Source of the DNA: UBA11612 sp964475755 | GTDB lineage: Bacteria; Pseudomonadota; Alphaproteobacteria; Rhodospirillales; Rhodospirillaceae | Assembly: GCA_964475755.1 (NCBI GenBank) | Contig: CAYYXR010000040.1 | Coordinates: 1 to 24,567 of the forward strand | Reading direction: 5' to 3' | DNA: 24,567 nt | Part shown: in pieces, positions 7,882-16,149 of the stretch | Layout of the letters: each line of letters starts with the position of its first letter | Numbering within the stretch: position 1 is the first letter of the stretch | Position numbers and translations under genes: made by a program | The notes under the pieces: generated by a model | Told to the model about the DNA's origin: nothing | The model's database searches: none | The model's input: only the letters and a program-made list of their open reading frames with translations

Positions 7882-8892
7882 ATGAAACTTGCAACTCTAA
7901 AAGATGAAAGCCGAGACGGAACTCTGATTATCGTGTCCCGCGACTTGTCTCGGGGCGTACGCGTGCCCGACCTTTACCGGACTATGCAAAATGCTCTCGA
8001 CGATTGGGCTGCCGCCGAGCCCCGGTTGCGTGATGTGTACGGCCGGCTCAATGCGGGAGATGTTTCAGAGAGCTTTACCATTGACCCAGGCGCCCTGGCC
8101 GCGCCTTTGCCGCGCGCCTATCACTGGGTGGACGGCAGCGCCTATCTCGTTCACGTCGAGCTGGTACGAAAAGCGCGCGGCGCGGAAGTGCCCGATACCT
8201 TCTATTCCGACCCGTTGGTGTACCAAGGCGGCAGCGACGACTTTTTGGGCCCCTGTGACCCCATACCAGTTCCCAGCGAAGACATGGGCATTGACCTTGA
8301 GGCGGAAATCGCGGTGATCACGGACGATGTGCCTATGGGCACACCGTCCGATGATGCATCGGCGCACATAAAATTGATCATGCTGGTCAACGATCTCAGC
8401 CTTCGAAATCTCATTCCCGGCGAACTTGCCAAAGGCTTTGGGTTTTACCAGTCAAAGCCGTCCACGGCATTTTCACCGGTCGCCGTGACCCCCGACGAAC
8501 TGGGTCAGGCGTGGGACGGCGGAAAGGTCTCACTTCCTCTGATCTCACACGTTAGGGGCAAACCGTTTGGCCACCCCAATGCCGCACAGGACCTGACGTT
8601 CGATTTCAAGCAACTGATTGAACATGTCTCGCGCACCCGCCGGCTGGGTGCCGGCACGATCATTGGTTCAGGCACCGTGGCAAACCGCAACAACGACGAA
8701 GTGGGCTCGTCATGCCTTGCCGAGCGGCGCACGATCGAGACCTTACGCGACGGCAAACCGAGCACACCGTTTTTGAAATTCGGTGATCAGGTGCGCATCG
8801 AAATGTTTGACGACAACGGTAACTCCATATTTGGCGCAATCGATCAATCCGTCATTCCTGCACGTGAGATAAAGCATGCTAAAGCTGTATGA
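7882..8892 (+). CDS. fahA: Fumarylacetoacetate hydrolase
   Basis: A 336-aa cytoplasmic hydrolase that cleaves 4-fumarylacetoacetate to fumarate and acetoacetate, the last step of the pathway. The FAH fold signature is clear: a metal-binding Glu-x-Glu pair (Glu140, Glu142 in IDLEAEIAV), a following acidic ligand Asp171 in LVNDLSLRNL, and the downstream GTIIGSGTVANRN segment that forms the active-site loop. An N-terminal domain (about 1-75) precedes it, as in true fumarylacetoacetases rather than the short FAH-domain decarboxylases. It starts 17 bases after hmgA, with GAGGC before ATG. Its last 17 bases overlap the start of maiA, indicating coupled translation. Confidence 0.93.
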   Translation: MKLATLKDESRDGTLIIVSRDLSRGVRVPDLYRTMQNALDDWAAAEPRLRDVYGRLNAGDVSESFTIDPGALAAPLPRAYHWVDGSAYLVHVELVRKARGAEVPDTFYSDPLVYQGGSDDFLGPCDPIPVPSEDMGIDLEAEIAVITDDVPMGTPSDDASAHIKLIMLVNDLSLRNLIPGELAKGFGFYQSKPSTAFSPVAVTPDELGQAWDGGKVSLPLISHVRGKPFGHPNAAQDLTFDFKQLIEHVSRTRRLGAGTIIGSGTVANRNNDEVGSSCLAERRTIETLRDGKPSTPFLKFGDQVRIEMFDDNGNSIFGAIDQSVIPAREIKHAKAV

Positions 8893-9514
8893 CTATATTC
8901 GCTCTTCCGCGGCGTACCGCGTGCGCATCGCGCTGGCGATGAAGGGACTGGCTTCAACGTCCGTGAACATCCACCTGGTGCAAAACGGGGGTGAGCAAAA
9001 CTCTGTTGCGTATAAATCCATAAATCCGCAAGGACTGATTCCCGCCATTGAAACCCGCGGCGACATCCTGACTCAGTCCCTCGCGATTATTGAATATCTG
9101 GAGGAACGTCATCCTAAGCCTGCGCTACTTCCCGAAGATCCCATCGACCGTGCCCATGTGCGCGCGATGGCCTACGCGGTGGCCGTAGACATCCACCCAA
9201 TTCAAAACTTACGCGTCCTGAACTACCTAAAGGGCGAAATGGGCCAGTCAGAAGACGCCGTAAGGAAATGGGGGCGGCATTGGATAGAGGACGGCCTAAG
9301 GGCTTTCCAAGACCTAGTGGACAGAGCATCGCCCGACAGCCGCTATTGCTTTGGCTCACGCGTCACGCTTGCCGATATCTGTCTTGCGCCGCAGATGGTG
9401 AATGCGCGGCGGTTCGACTGTGACCTGAGCGCCGTGCCCCGGCTGGTGGAAATCGACCAAGCCTTACGGAAGCTTACAGCATTCGAAAATACAACCTCTG
9501 AAATTGCAGCGTGA
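8876..9514 (+). CDS. maiA: Maleylacetoacetate isomerase, zeta-class glutathione transferase
   Basis: A 212-aa glutathione-dependent isomerase converting 4-maleylacetoacetate to 4-fumarylacetoacetate. The thioredoxin-like N-terminal domain opens with LYDYIRSSAAYRVRIALAMK, the zeta-class active-site motif (here SSAA in place of the SSCS of some members). NPQGLIPAIE and LTQSLAIIEYLEE form the glutathione site. The C-terminal helical domain includes TLADICLAPQ. Length is standard. The gene overlaps the end of fahA by 17 bases, and its TGA lies 8 bases before the phhA ATG. The alternative zeta-class substrate maleylpyruvate is unlikely given the neighbours. Confidence 0.94.
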   Translation: MLKLYDYIRSSAAYRVRIALAMKGLASTSVNIHLVQNGGEQNSVAYKSINPQGLIPAIETRGDILTQSLAIIEYLEERHPKPALLPEDPIDRAHVRAMAYAVAVDIHPIQNLRVLNYLKGEMGQSEDAVRKWGRHWIEDGLRAFQDLVDRASPDSRYCFGSRVTLADICLAPQMVNARRFDCDLSAVPRLVEIDQALRKLTAFENTTSEIAA

Positions 9515-9522
9515 GGTCGAAA

Positions 9523-10386
9523 ATGGATACAGCCCACGAAATTCACGAAGATATGGCCCAGGATTATACCATCCCTCAGAGATGGGACTCGTACACCCGC
9601 GAAGAGCATGAGCGGTGGAGCCTATTGTATGACCGGCAGGTCAAGATGCTGCCGGGCCGCGCGTGTCAGGAATTCATGGACGGCCTCAAGGCGCTGGATC
9701 TCAACACCGGCGGGATTCCTGATTTCGAGCGGCTGAGCGAGGCATTGACGAAATTGACCGGGTGGAGCGTCGTGGCCGTTCCACACTTGGTGCCGGATGA
9801 TATTTTCTTCGATCATCTGGCGAACCGTAGATTTCCGGCAGGCCGATTTATCCGCAGCGCCGATCAATTAGACTATCTGCAGGAGCCGGACGTCTTTCAC
9901 GATGTGTTTGGGCATGTTCCCATGCTCGCACACCCGGTCTTTGCGGATTACATGCAAGCCTATGGCGCGGGCGGGCAAAAATCTCTGTCCTTTGACTGCC
10001 TGAACCTGCTCGCACGGCTCTATTGGTATACGGTCGAGTTTGGTCTCATCAAATCACCGGAAGGCATGCGTATATTCGGCTCGGGCATTGTTTCATCCTT
10101 TTCTGAGTCTAGCTTCTGCCTGGAAAGCCCTTCGCCCAACCGCATTGAGTTCAACTTGAAGCGGGTCATGAGCACGAACTACCGCATTGATGATTTCCAA
10201 CAGACGTATTTCGTGATCAACGATTTTGAATCGTTGCTAAAAGAGACCTATGAGGATTTTACGCAAATCTACAGGGAGCTTGCGGGCGTTAAAGCTTTCG
10301 AACCCGAAGATATTGCTGAAACGGATGTCGTATTGACACGGGGCACGCAAGAGTACGCACGCGCGAAAGCTAAAGAGGCCTTATAG
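9523..10386 (+). CDS. phhA: Phenylalanine 4-monooxygenase
   Basis: A 287-aa non-haem iron, tetrahydropterin-dependent hydroxylase converting phenylalanine to tyrosine. The iron ligands His126 and His131 lie in VFHDVFGHVPML, and Glu172 in YWYTVEFGLI; these are the family signature. Length matches bacterial monomeric enzymes, with no regulatory ACT domain. I chose ATG 9523, preceded by GAGG overlapping the maiA stop; a GTG at 9511 is a weaker alternative that would add four residues. It is the last gene of the operon. No pterin-4a-carbinolamine dehydratase (phhB) and no aromatic aminotransferase are found beside it, so cofactor recycling and the tyrosine to hydroxyphenylpyruvate step must be encoded elsewhere. 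Confidence 0.96.
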   Translation: MDTAHEIHEDMAQDYTIPQRWDSYTREEHERWSLLYDRQVKMLPGRACQEFMDGLKALDLNTGGIPDFERLSEALTKLTGWSVVAVPHLVPDDIFFDHLANRRFPAGRFIRSADQLDYLQEPDVFHDVFGHVPMLAHPVFADYMQAYGAGGQKSLSFDCLNLLARLYWYTVEFGLIKSPEGMRIFGSGIVSSFSESSFCLESPSPNRIEFNLKRVMSTNYRIDDFQQTYFVINDFESLLKETYEDFTQIYRELAGVKAFEPEDIAETDVVLTRGTQEYARAKAKEAL

Positions 10387-10403
10387 GCCGCGGAACATAA
10401 AAT

Positions 10404-10433
10404 AAAAAAGGCGCCTTACGGCGCCTTTTTTTT
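10404..10433. terminator. Bidirectional Rho-independent terminator
   Basis: GGCGCC (10410-10415), loop TTAC, and GGCGCC (10420-10425) form a strong GC stem. It is flanked by six A upstream and eight T downstream, so it has a T tract on either strand. It lies between phhA (+) and the convergent family X gene (-) and can serve both. Confidence 0.92.
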
Positions 10434-10454
10434 GCTCCTTACCTATCTAAGCGC

Positions 10455-11555
10455 TTATTCAGCGCTGGAGGCTACCTGTTCCGGCTTCATGCCTTCGTGC
10501 TTAATAAAGACCTGGGTCATCTTGACCGTGATGGCTGATGAGATCGCGGTCATTTTACCGTTTTCGTCCGGGTGTCCATCCGCCAATTGATACAATTGGC
10601 GGTACAAAGACGGCTGGGAAAGCCCGCCGTAGCTGGAATGGTGCGTTGACCAAGAACGGACAAGCTGTGCGTACCAGGACTCGATATCCGCATAGCCGCC
10701 GACATAGCCTTCAGCGTGCTCAGAATTCAGCTTCACGCGCATGCGCAAATCCTTGATCGTATAAGTACCGGGTCGCTGTAGGAACACCGCCCAGGGCCAC
10801 TCCACGTCCAACGGCTCAGTGGTGAGCACGCCGTCTTCGATTTTGCCCTTCATTTGGTGAATAAACCGGTCGCCAAACCGGTAGTCCACACGCACGGAAC
10901 CGCCCGGCATGATATTTGCGCCGGTGGCGTCCGTCATAAGGCGATCCTTGCCCCGATACATGGTCACGGTAACTTGATCATCGTTTTCCAGGCTATCGAC
11001 GTCCGTCAGTTCAAACATGATGCGATTGAAGTTCATCTCACGAACCCACATGTTCGTGAAATGCGCAAAGGTGCCATCGGGCGCACGGAATAAACGTGTG
11101 CAGCCGATGGCGCGAAACAGCTGATTGTCGACGCCGGTCCTGCCGTCTTCCGCTTTAAAGTCGTCGGCGTCCGCCTGGCCATCCAGGTCCAGACCAAGAG
11201 ACACTTCGCCCACCGCACGGCGGTAGGGGAAGTTATCTTCGTAGTCCAAAGGATAGCGCGATGCGCTTTCCCGCTCGAGCTGGGTATCGACCACCGGACC
11301 GCCTTCAGGGTACAGCGCCTTGAACTGATCGCGCGGCCCCTCATTGAAGCCGTCGGGACATTCGATCTTGCCGTTTTCGGTCTGGTAGAGAGACCAGCGT
11401 GCACTGTTGAGGGCAAAACCGATTGTGCGGTCTTCAATCCCGGCAACTCTATCCTCAGCGTGCGCAGCAACCGGCGCAAGCACACCCAGCAAAAGAGCCG
11501 AGCACACGACCGGTGTAAGTACACCTGTCGTTTTTTTCGGGAGTTGGAGAGTCAT
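10455..11555 (-). CDS. Secreted protein of unrecognised family (family X), copy 1
   Basis: A 366-aa exported protein I cannot assign to a named family. A Sec signal peptide covers residues 1 to about 34 (LTPVVCSALLLGVLAPVAAHA). The N-terminal half has WSLYQTENG, CPDGFNEGPRDQFKALYPE, and an acidic EF-hand/dockerin-like loop LDLDGQADADDF (about 122-133) followed by GVDNQLFRAIGC; Cys66 and Cys152 could pair. The C-terminal half (about 187-351) begins DSLENDDQVTVTMYRGKD and includes GKIEDGVLTTEPL and WSTHHSSYGG (302-311). A full-length paralog is at 23036-24181, and its C-terminal half recurs in the chimera at 17761-18717. GAGGAGG precedes the ATG. It is the last gene of the minus-strand four-gene operon, 23 bases after the Lipoprotein_15 gene. 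It may bind a divalent cation in the periplasm or at the surface, which is inference from the acidic loop and the histidine pair only. Confidence 0.85.
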   Translation of the reverse strand: MTLQLPKKTTGVLTPVVCSALLLGVLAPVAAHAEDRVAGIEDRTIGFALNSARWSLYQTENGKIECPDGFNEGPRDQFKALYPEGGPVVDTQLERESASRYPLDYEDNFPYRRAVGEVSLGLDLDGQADADDFKAEDGRTGVDNQLFRAIGCTRLFRAPDGTFAHFTNMWVREMNFNRIMFELTDVDSLENDDQVTVTMYRGKDRLMTDATGANIMPGGSVRVDYRFGDRFIHQMKGKIEDGVLTTEPLDVEWPWAVFLQRPGTYTIKDLRMRVKLNSEHAEGYVGGYADIESWYAQLVRSWSTHHSSYGGLSQPSLYRQLYQLADGHPDENGKMTAISSAITVKMTQVFIKHEGMKPEQVASSAE

Positions 11556-11578
11556 ATGTACCTCCTCATGCGCAAGCG

Positions 11579-12955
11579 TTAGCCGGCATTGTTGTAAAAA
11601 TCGTCGCGTAGAATGAAAGTTTTAAATCCATTGCGGCTGCCGCCGAATTCACCATTGGCATGACCAATCATATCTCCAGGTCTCTTGTCTCTGTAATGCG
11701 TATACACCGGAGACCCTAAATACGCCCAAACCCTGAGAGCATCTTCCTGGCCTGGCTCGGCGAAATGACCTGTCTTCGGATCAATTTCTAAAATAGTCCA
11801 CGTACGGTTTGTGCTGACTTCATCTTCCGCAGCCACGACATAAGGCCAATCATGAAGGCAGCGGTCCACCTTTCCGCCGCCGCAGATGGCAAGCCGATAT
11901 GCCTGCGGTGTATTGGGAAAATCGCACGCTATCTGGTCCACGGAATCATCGGCACAGTTGTATGTATAGATCGTCATACCGCGAGAATCCGCCAGCACCA
12001 CACCGGTCGGCGAATCTTGAAGGGTAAATGAGGGCGGAGGCGCTGGCGCTTTTTGGGTAAAGACATTCGCCCATCCGGCAATATCGCTCCCCTCCAGGCT
12101 CTTAATGGCAGAGTCCATCACGTGCGTGTACAGCGGCTGACCACGGAACGCCCATTGGTGAATGCCGGGAGACCGCTCGAAAACGGACCATTCACCAAAG
12201 TCCCGAGCGGACGCCGGAGCGACAACAGGGTCCCATGTTTCCGTACATTCGCCGCGACAGTTCGAAACACCGGCCTCATCGCCTTCAAAGGCGTATACCG
12301 ACCAATTGTCGGACGTGACGATTTGCCGGCCCATCGCGGTCGAAATAACTCCGAAACCTGGCGGAATATTGGGAGGCACAGCCGCCACCTTGCGCGCCGC
12401 GGGACCATCGCCCCCGGTCGTACGCGTCGTTGCCGCACGGACGTCACCCGGGAATTCATCCATAATCGATGTGTAAAGCGCATGGCCGTCGTAAGCCCAC
12501 TGCTTGCTACCGTCTTTGCGCTCGATGAGGGTAAAAGCGCCAACCGGATGGGCATCGTCGGGCGCAAAAGCCGGCGGCCACACTTCCGCGCAACTCAGAC
12601 GCTTATCGAGCTCGGGCAATTCAAGTCCAGGAGGATACGGACTCATCAATCCGGCAGTATGCGTTGTCTTTTCAAACGTGCACATGGATTGATTTTTGGG
12701 ATCGCCCGTTAAACCGTTTCGCATTGTGGTCTGCGGCCAATAGTAAAGCGTCTTTCCGCTTTCATCGGCGAACACCGGGCCGTCGAGTTCACTATGCTCT
12801 ACGCGAAACCCAGCGGGCATTGGAACATTGCGATGATCCTCGACAACAGTTCCGTCGCTCCAAAAACCTTCTGCATGGACGGACGAAGGCAGCCACGACA
12901 CACATATCGCGACGGCTCCCATCAAACCCACGACATTGAAATTATTCCCGCGCAT
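11579..12955 (-). CDS. Secreted Lipoprotein_15-type repeat protein, copy 1
   Basis: A 458-aa exported protein built from three modules of the 'secreted repeat of unknown function' type (PF03640, Lipoprotein_15-like). Module 1 has GPVFADESGKTLYYW, WPPAFAP and KQWAYDGHALYTS. Module 2 has NCRGEC, TWDPVVAP and HQWAFRGQPLYTH. Module 3 has GVVLADSRGMTIYTYNC, DWPYVVA and RVWAYLGSPVYTH. Each module ends W-A-[YF]-x-G-x-x-[LV]-Y-T. ATG at 12955, with GGGAAG upstream, starts a signal peptide (VVGLMGAVAICVSWLPSSVHA). An in-frame start at 13003 lacks this spacing and overlaps the previous gene. No lipobox is apparent, so despite the family name it is probably soluble. It lies between the DUF1552 and family X genes, and a paralog at 21619-23004 has the same partner. 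Biochemical function of the family is unknown. Confidence 0.88.
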   Translation of the reverse strand: MRGNNFNVVGLMGAVAICVSWLPSSVHAEGFWSDGTVVEDHRNVPMPAGFRVEHSELDGPVFADESGKTLYYWPQTTMRNGLTGDPKNQSMCTFEKTTHTAGLMSPYPPGLELPELDKRLSCAEVWPPAFAPDDAHPVGAFTLIERKDGSKQWAYDGHALYTSIMDEFPGDVRAATTRTTGGDGPAARKVAAVPPNIPPGFGVISTAMGRQIVTSDNWSVYAFEGDEAGVSNCRGECTETWDPVVAPASARDFGEWSVFERSPGIHQWAFRGQPLYTHVMDSAIKSLEGSDIAGWANVFTQKAPAPPPSFTLQDSPTGVVLADSRGMTIYTYNCADDSVDQIACDFPNTPQAYRLAICGGGKVDRCLHDWPYVVAAEDEVSTNRTWTILEIDPKTGHFAEPGQEDALRVWAYLGSPVYTHYRDKRPGDMIGHANGEFGGSRNGFKTFILRDDFYNNAG

Positions 12956-12980
12956 GCCGGCTTCCCTTCTGAAACAACAA

Positions 12981-14318
12981 TCAGACGATAATTTCACCGA
13001 CATCCTTGGACGTGGTGTTCGACTGGGTTCCCCAGGTGGAAACGTCTAGTCCAAACACTTTCATCGCTGTTAGGCCAAGACGCGTGCTCGGGCTGCCATC
13101 GCCAACTACGTGCATCCCCGTTTTGACCTGCCCGCCCGCACGGCCAGCCGTAAACATCGGCTGGTTATCGATGGAGTGGATGCGCGCCAAAGACTGGTCG
13201 GTGGTGGCATAGATCAGCATGTTGTCGAGCAATGACCCGTCGCCCTCCTGGAACTTCGCGAAGGCATCGACGTAGTAAACCCAGCTGTCCAAAGCGCGGC
13301 GGATAAACCAGGACGTTTGCGGCTGATAACCGAGGTGCTCATCAACCGGCTCTTCATGAGAGGCCGTATGGTGTGGTTTATCGTAACCCTTCTTGCTCGT
13401 CGCCGCTGCCGATTGAGAATACGCCATGTTGAAGACGCGGGTTTGGTCACAGGCGATCGCCATAACCATAAGATCGGTCATCAATTTGTGGCGTTCTTCG
13501 ACAAGATTAACATCCAATCCGGGTGCGGGCTCCTCGCCGGGCGCGGCCCCAACGACACAAGCCGGTCGAGGCTCGGGCTTCTCGAGCTGTTGGTCGAATT
13601 GACGCTCTAGCTCGCGAAGGCCGGTAAAATACTGGTCGATACGCGCACGGTCTTCCGCGCCGACGACCTTGTTCAGATCTTTGGCGCTGTCCATCACGCC
13701 CGAAAGTACGCTCTTGCGCACCATCACGCGCGGATTGGGCTTGAATTCGGGCGCATTGGGATCCTGGAAGCCTTCACCAAAGAGCTTTGAGTAAAACAGG
13801 ACCGGCGACCAATCAGCGATATTCACGGAATTGACGTTCTCATAGCTGAAGCTATCGCGCACATCGCCGGTAGCCGTGGCGGTCAACGACTTGAACCGTG
13901 TCGTGCCCCCTATTTTTTTGGCGATAGTCACGTCGATAGTCTCGCCGGGAAGGTCGTCATTATTCATAGGCGCCATACCAGTGCGGCTAATCACCCAGCC
14001 CGTCTTGTGGCAAAGGTTTGGCGCGGCATCTCGGAAGCCGTTGAATTGGGTATAGAGATTGATGTGCTGCTTAATGGGCTCCAGCATCTCGATTTCTTCG
14101 GGAAGATCGAAGTCGGCGCCAACTTTCTTCGGCACAAAAATATCTTCATTCATCCCCAGGCCCCAGGCCCACGTGCCAAACCTCACTGGCAGCGGGTTGC
14201 CATTGGCAAGTGCCGTACCATTTCCGTTCAGGAAACAGTTTAAAAAAGGCAACGCGACGGTCACCGCACTTCCGCCCAGCATACCCCTCAATACGCGGCG
14301 TCTATTGAAACCTTTCAT
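12981..14318 (-). CDS. Tat-exported DUF1552 domain protein
   Basis: A 445-aa protein of the DUF1552 family, common in myxobacteria, planctomycetes and some marine proteobacteria, without a known reaction. The N-terminus MKGFNRRRVLRGMLGGSAVT carries a twin-arginine signal, which suggests export of a folded, perhaps metal-containing, protein. The body has features I associate with the family: RFGTWAWGLGMNEDIFVP, GFRDAAPNLCHKTG, an internal VVGAEDRARIDQYFTGLREL stretch, and MVMAIACDQTRVFNM. The end carries IHSIDNQPMFTAGRAGGQVK, resembling DUF1501-type sulfatase-like relatives. AGGAGAG precedes the ATG, 16 bases after the DUF1592 gene, the usual partner of DUF1552. Residues 130-170 include a TGTxRF-like equivalent (GGTTRFKSLTATATGD). 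Confidence 0.9.
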   Translation of the reverse strand: MKGFNRRRVLRGMLGGSAVTVALPFLNCFLNGNGTALANGNPLPVRFGTWAWGLGMNEDIFVPKKVGADFDLPEEIEMLEPIKQHINLYTQFNGFRDAAPNLCHKTGWVISRTGMAPMNNDDLPGETIDVTIAKKIGGTTRFKSLTATATGDVRDSFSYENVNSVNIADWSPVLFYSKLFGEGFQDPNAPEFKPNPRVMVRKSVLSGVMDSAKDLNKVVGAEDRARIDQYFTGLRELERQFDQQLEKPEPRPACVVGAAPGEEPAPGLDVNLVEERHKLMTDLMVMAIACDQTRVFNMAYSQSAAATSKKGYDKPHHTASHEEPVDEHLGYQPQTSWFIRRALDSWVYYVDAFAKFQEGDGSLLDNMLIYATTDQSLARIHSIDNQPMFTAGRAGGQVKTGMHVVGDGSPSTRLGLTAMKVFGLDVSTWGTQSNTTSKDVGEIIV

Positions 14319-14334
14319 GGGTCTCTCCTACTTC

Positions 14335-16128
14335 CTAATTCGCAGCAACTGATTGCGCTGTCGGCGCATGCATTGCCGCAGATTGCGATGAGTCTGAGTC
14401 TGTTACGATTTCGTAAAAGGCGTCATTCATAACGATCATACGTACGAGGTCGGGAACATTGTAGCCCGACTGCTCAAAACCCGCGGTCAACGCCTTGATC
14501 GCAGGATTGTCTTTCTTGGAAAGCGGGCCGCCGGTGCCGTAGCTGTACATCCGGTTAACCAAGCAGGACGGCAGCGCCGGGTGGTCGCGCAGTGCTTGGG
14601 CAAGTCCTTCGACTGTATCAAACACAACGCCATCGAGGCTTCCGCTTGTGTCGATACGTGTGCCGTTTTCCATCGCCCTGAAGCGACCCGCTCCGTCGAA
14701 GTTCTCAAGAGCCAAGCCCATAGGATCAGTGATTTTGTGGCATCCTGCGCAGACCGGGTTCTCTAGGTGCGCATTTACGCGATCACGCTGCGTCGCGTAA
14801 TTGAGCTTCGGATTTTCAATGACGGAAAAGTCCACGTTTGGCGGCGGACGCGGCACCGGCTGGCAAAGCAGCACCTCGCGCAACGCCTTGCCGCGATATG
14901 TCGGTGAACTCCGAGCCGGATGCGCATTGAGTGTTAGAAAGCTGATCTGCGTCAGCAAGCCAATGCGGGGACTGTCCTCCGGAAACTCATAAGGCACCCA
15001 GCCTGGTGTTGTTGGAATTTGGTAAACGGTCGCCAACGCGGGCGACATGAACGTCTCGCGTGTCGTGAACAAATCCCGATAATCAGCTTCACGCTCAAAG
15101 AGAAGATCCATGATTGTGCGTAACGTTTGCTCCCGCGCATCGCGTAGCGTCACGCCCGTGACCATCGGATAAATCTCGGCATCCTTCGCAAGATTGCCGA
15201 ACTTTTCAAAGTCCAGCATGTCGTCAAAAAATGCCCGCATACCTTCTTCTACGCGCGGGCTGGCCAACATCCAATCAATGACCCGCGCACGTCCCTCTCT
15301 GCTGAAAAGCTCGCCTGCTTCGGCGGCATCAAGTAAGGCGTGATCCGGGCCGGCGTTCCACAAAAAGAAACTGAGGCGAGACGCAAGTGCATAGGCATCA
15401 AGACGATACTGACTCGAATCATCCGGGTCTAGCTCGGTGGTATCGGCAATGAGGATGACTTTCGGGTCCATCAACATGCCTTCCAGTACGCTCGCCAAAC
15501 CCAGATAAAAGTCATCGAGACTTTCAGCAGCTTTGTGAGCTTCCTCGACAAAATAAGATATGTCTTCGTCTGGAAGTGTGCGCCGGTACAACAAACGTGC
15601 CGTCGGCCGTATGAATTTTTCCGCGCACGCGTCATCGGCCGCTGTCTCAATCGCCGGTGAACATGGAATCAGAAAATCACGGCGCGCCGGCGTGCCCAAT
15701 TCGATATTGCCTTTATCGATAACCTGGGAGGCAATCGCCGACGCCGTTCTTTGAATCTGTTGTAGTTCACCGAGCGTGACACCGGCAGATGCCGCGCCCG
15801 CAGAGAGTAGACCGTCTGTGCGGCGCAATGGTGCAAAGGGTGAGCCGACTTCAATGTCATTGCCAAAAATATGCTTAACCGTATTTGCATATTTTTCAGA
15901 GCTAATACGCCGAACACGGGCAGGTGTGCCTTGGTATTCGGACACAACGGGTGCCGACAATGCCGCGCTGACCTTATCAGCACCGCCAGAAGTCGGAGCA
16001 GAGCAGCTTGCTAAAACGAGACCGCTCAGCATTAGCCCGGTGACTGCCACAGGCCGGCTCAGCGCTTTTAGGAATCGGAATGAACCGTTATTCGAAATCA
16101 CTGGAATATGTATCTCCCATAAACACAC
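14335..16128 (-). CDS. DUF1592-type lipoprotein with one CxxCH haem-binding motif
   Basis: About 597 aa, of the multidomain DUF1587/DUF1592/DUF1595/DUF1588/DUF1585 architecture best known from planctomycetes. Order: signal peptide with lipobox LASC (acylated Cys42); DUF1587-like start PARVRRISSEKYANTVKHIF; DUF1595-like FIRPTARLLYRRTLPDEDI; DUF1592-like LASRLSFFLWNAGPDHALLD; DUF1588-like LNAHPARSSPTYRGKALRE and VCAGCHKITDPMGLALENFD; then DUF1585-like LVNRMYSYGTGG. CAGCH (460-464) is a c-type haem attachment motif. The extra N-terminal CxxCH seen in some relatives is absent. Start is uncertain: GTG 16128 has GAGG five bases away, TTG 16149 and GTG 16101 are alternatives. It heads the envelope operon. 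It probably works at the membrane surface with the DUF1552 protein, reaction unknown. Confidence 0.85.
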   Translation of the reverse strand: MCLWEIHIPVISNNGSFRFLKALSRPVAVTGLMLSGLVLASCSAPTSGGADKVSAALSAPVVSEYQGTPARVRRISSEKYANTVKHIFGNDIEVGSPFAPLRRTDGLLSAGAASAGVTLGELQQIQRTASAIASQVIDKGNIELGTPARRDFLIPCSPAIETAADDACAEKFIRPTARLLYRRTLPDEDISYFVEEAHKAAESLDDFYLGLASVLEGMLMDPKVILIADTTELDPDDSSQYRLDAYALASRLSFFLWNAGPDHALLDAAEAGELFSREGRARVIDWMLASPRVEEGMRAFFDDMLDFEKFGNLAKDAEIYPMVTGVTLRDAREQTLRTIMDLLFEREADYRDLFTTRETFMSPALATVYQIPTTPGWVPYEFPEDSPRIGLLTQISFLTLNAHPARSSPTYRGKALREVLLCQPVPRPPPNVDFSVIENPKLNYATQRDRVNAHLENPVCAGCHKITDPMGLALENFDGAGRFRAMENGTRIDTSGSLDGVVFDTVEGLAQALRDHPALPSCLVNRMYSYGTGGPLSKKDNPAIKALTAGFEQSGYNVPDLVRMIVMNDAFYEIVTDSDSSQSAAMHAPTAQSVAAN

Positions 16129-16149
16129 AGCATCCTCGCCGCGAAGCAA

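Noticed and set aside
12053..12712. 219-codon open frame on the plus strand
   Set aside because: It is antisense to the Lipoprotein_15 repeats, whose motifs and paralog confirm the minus strand is coding.
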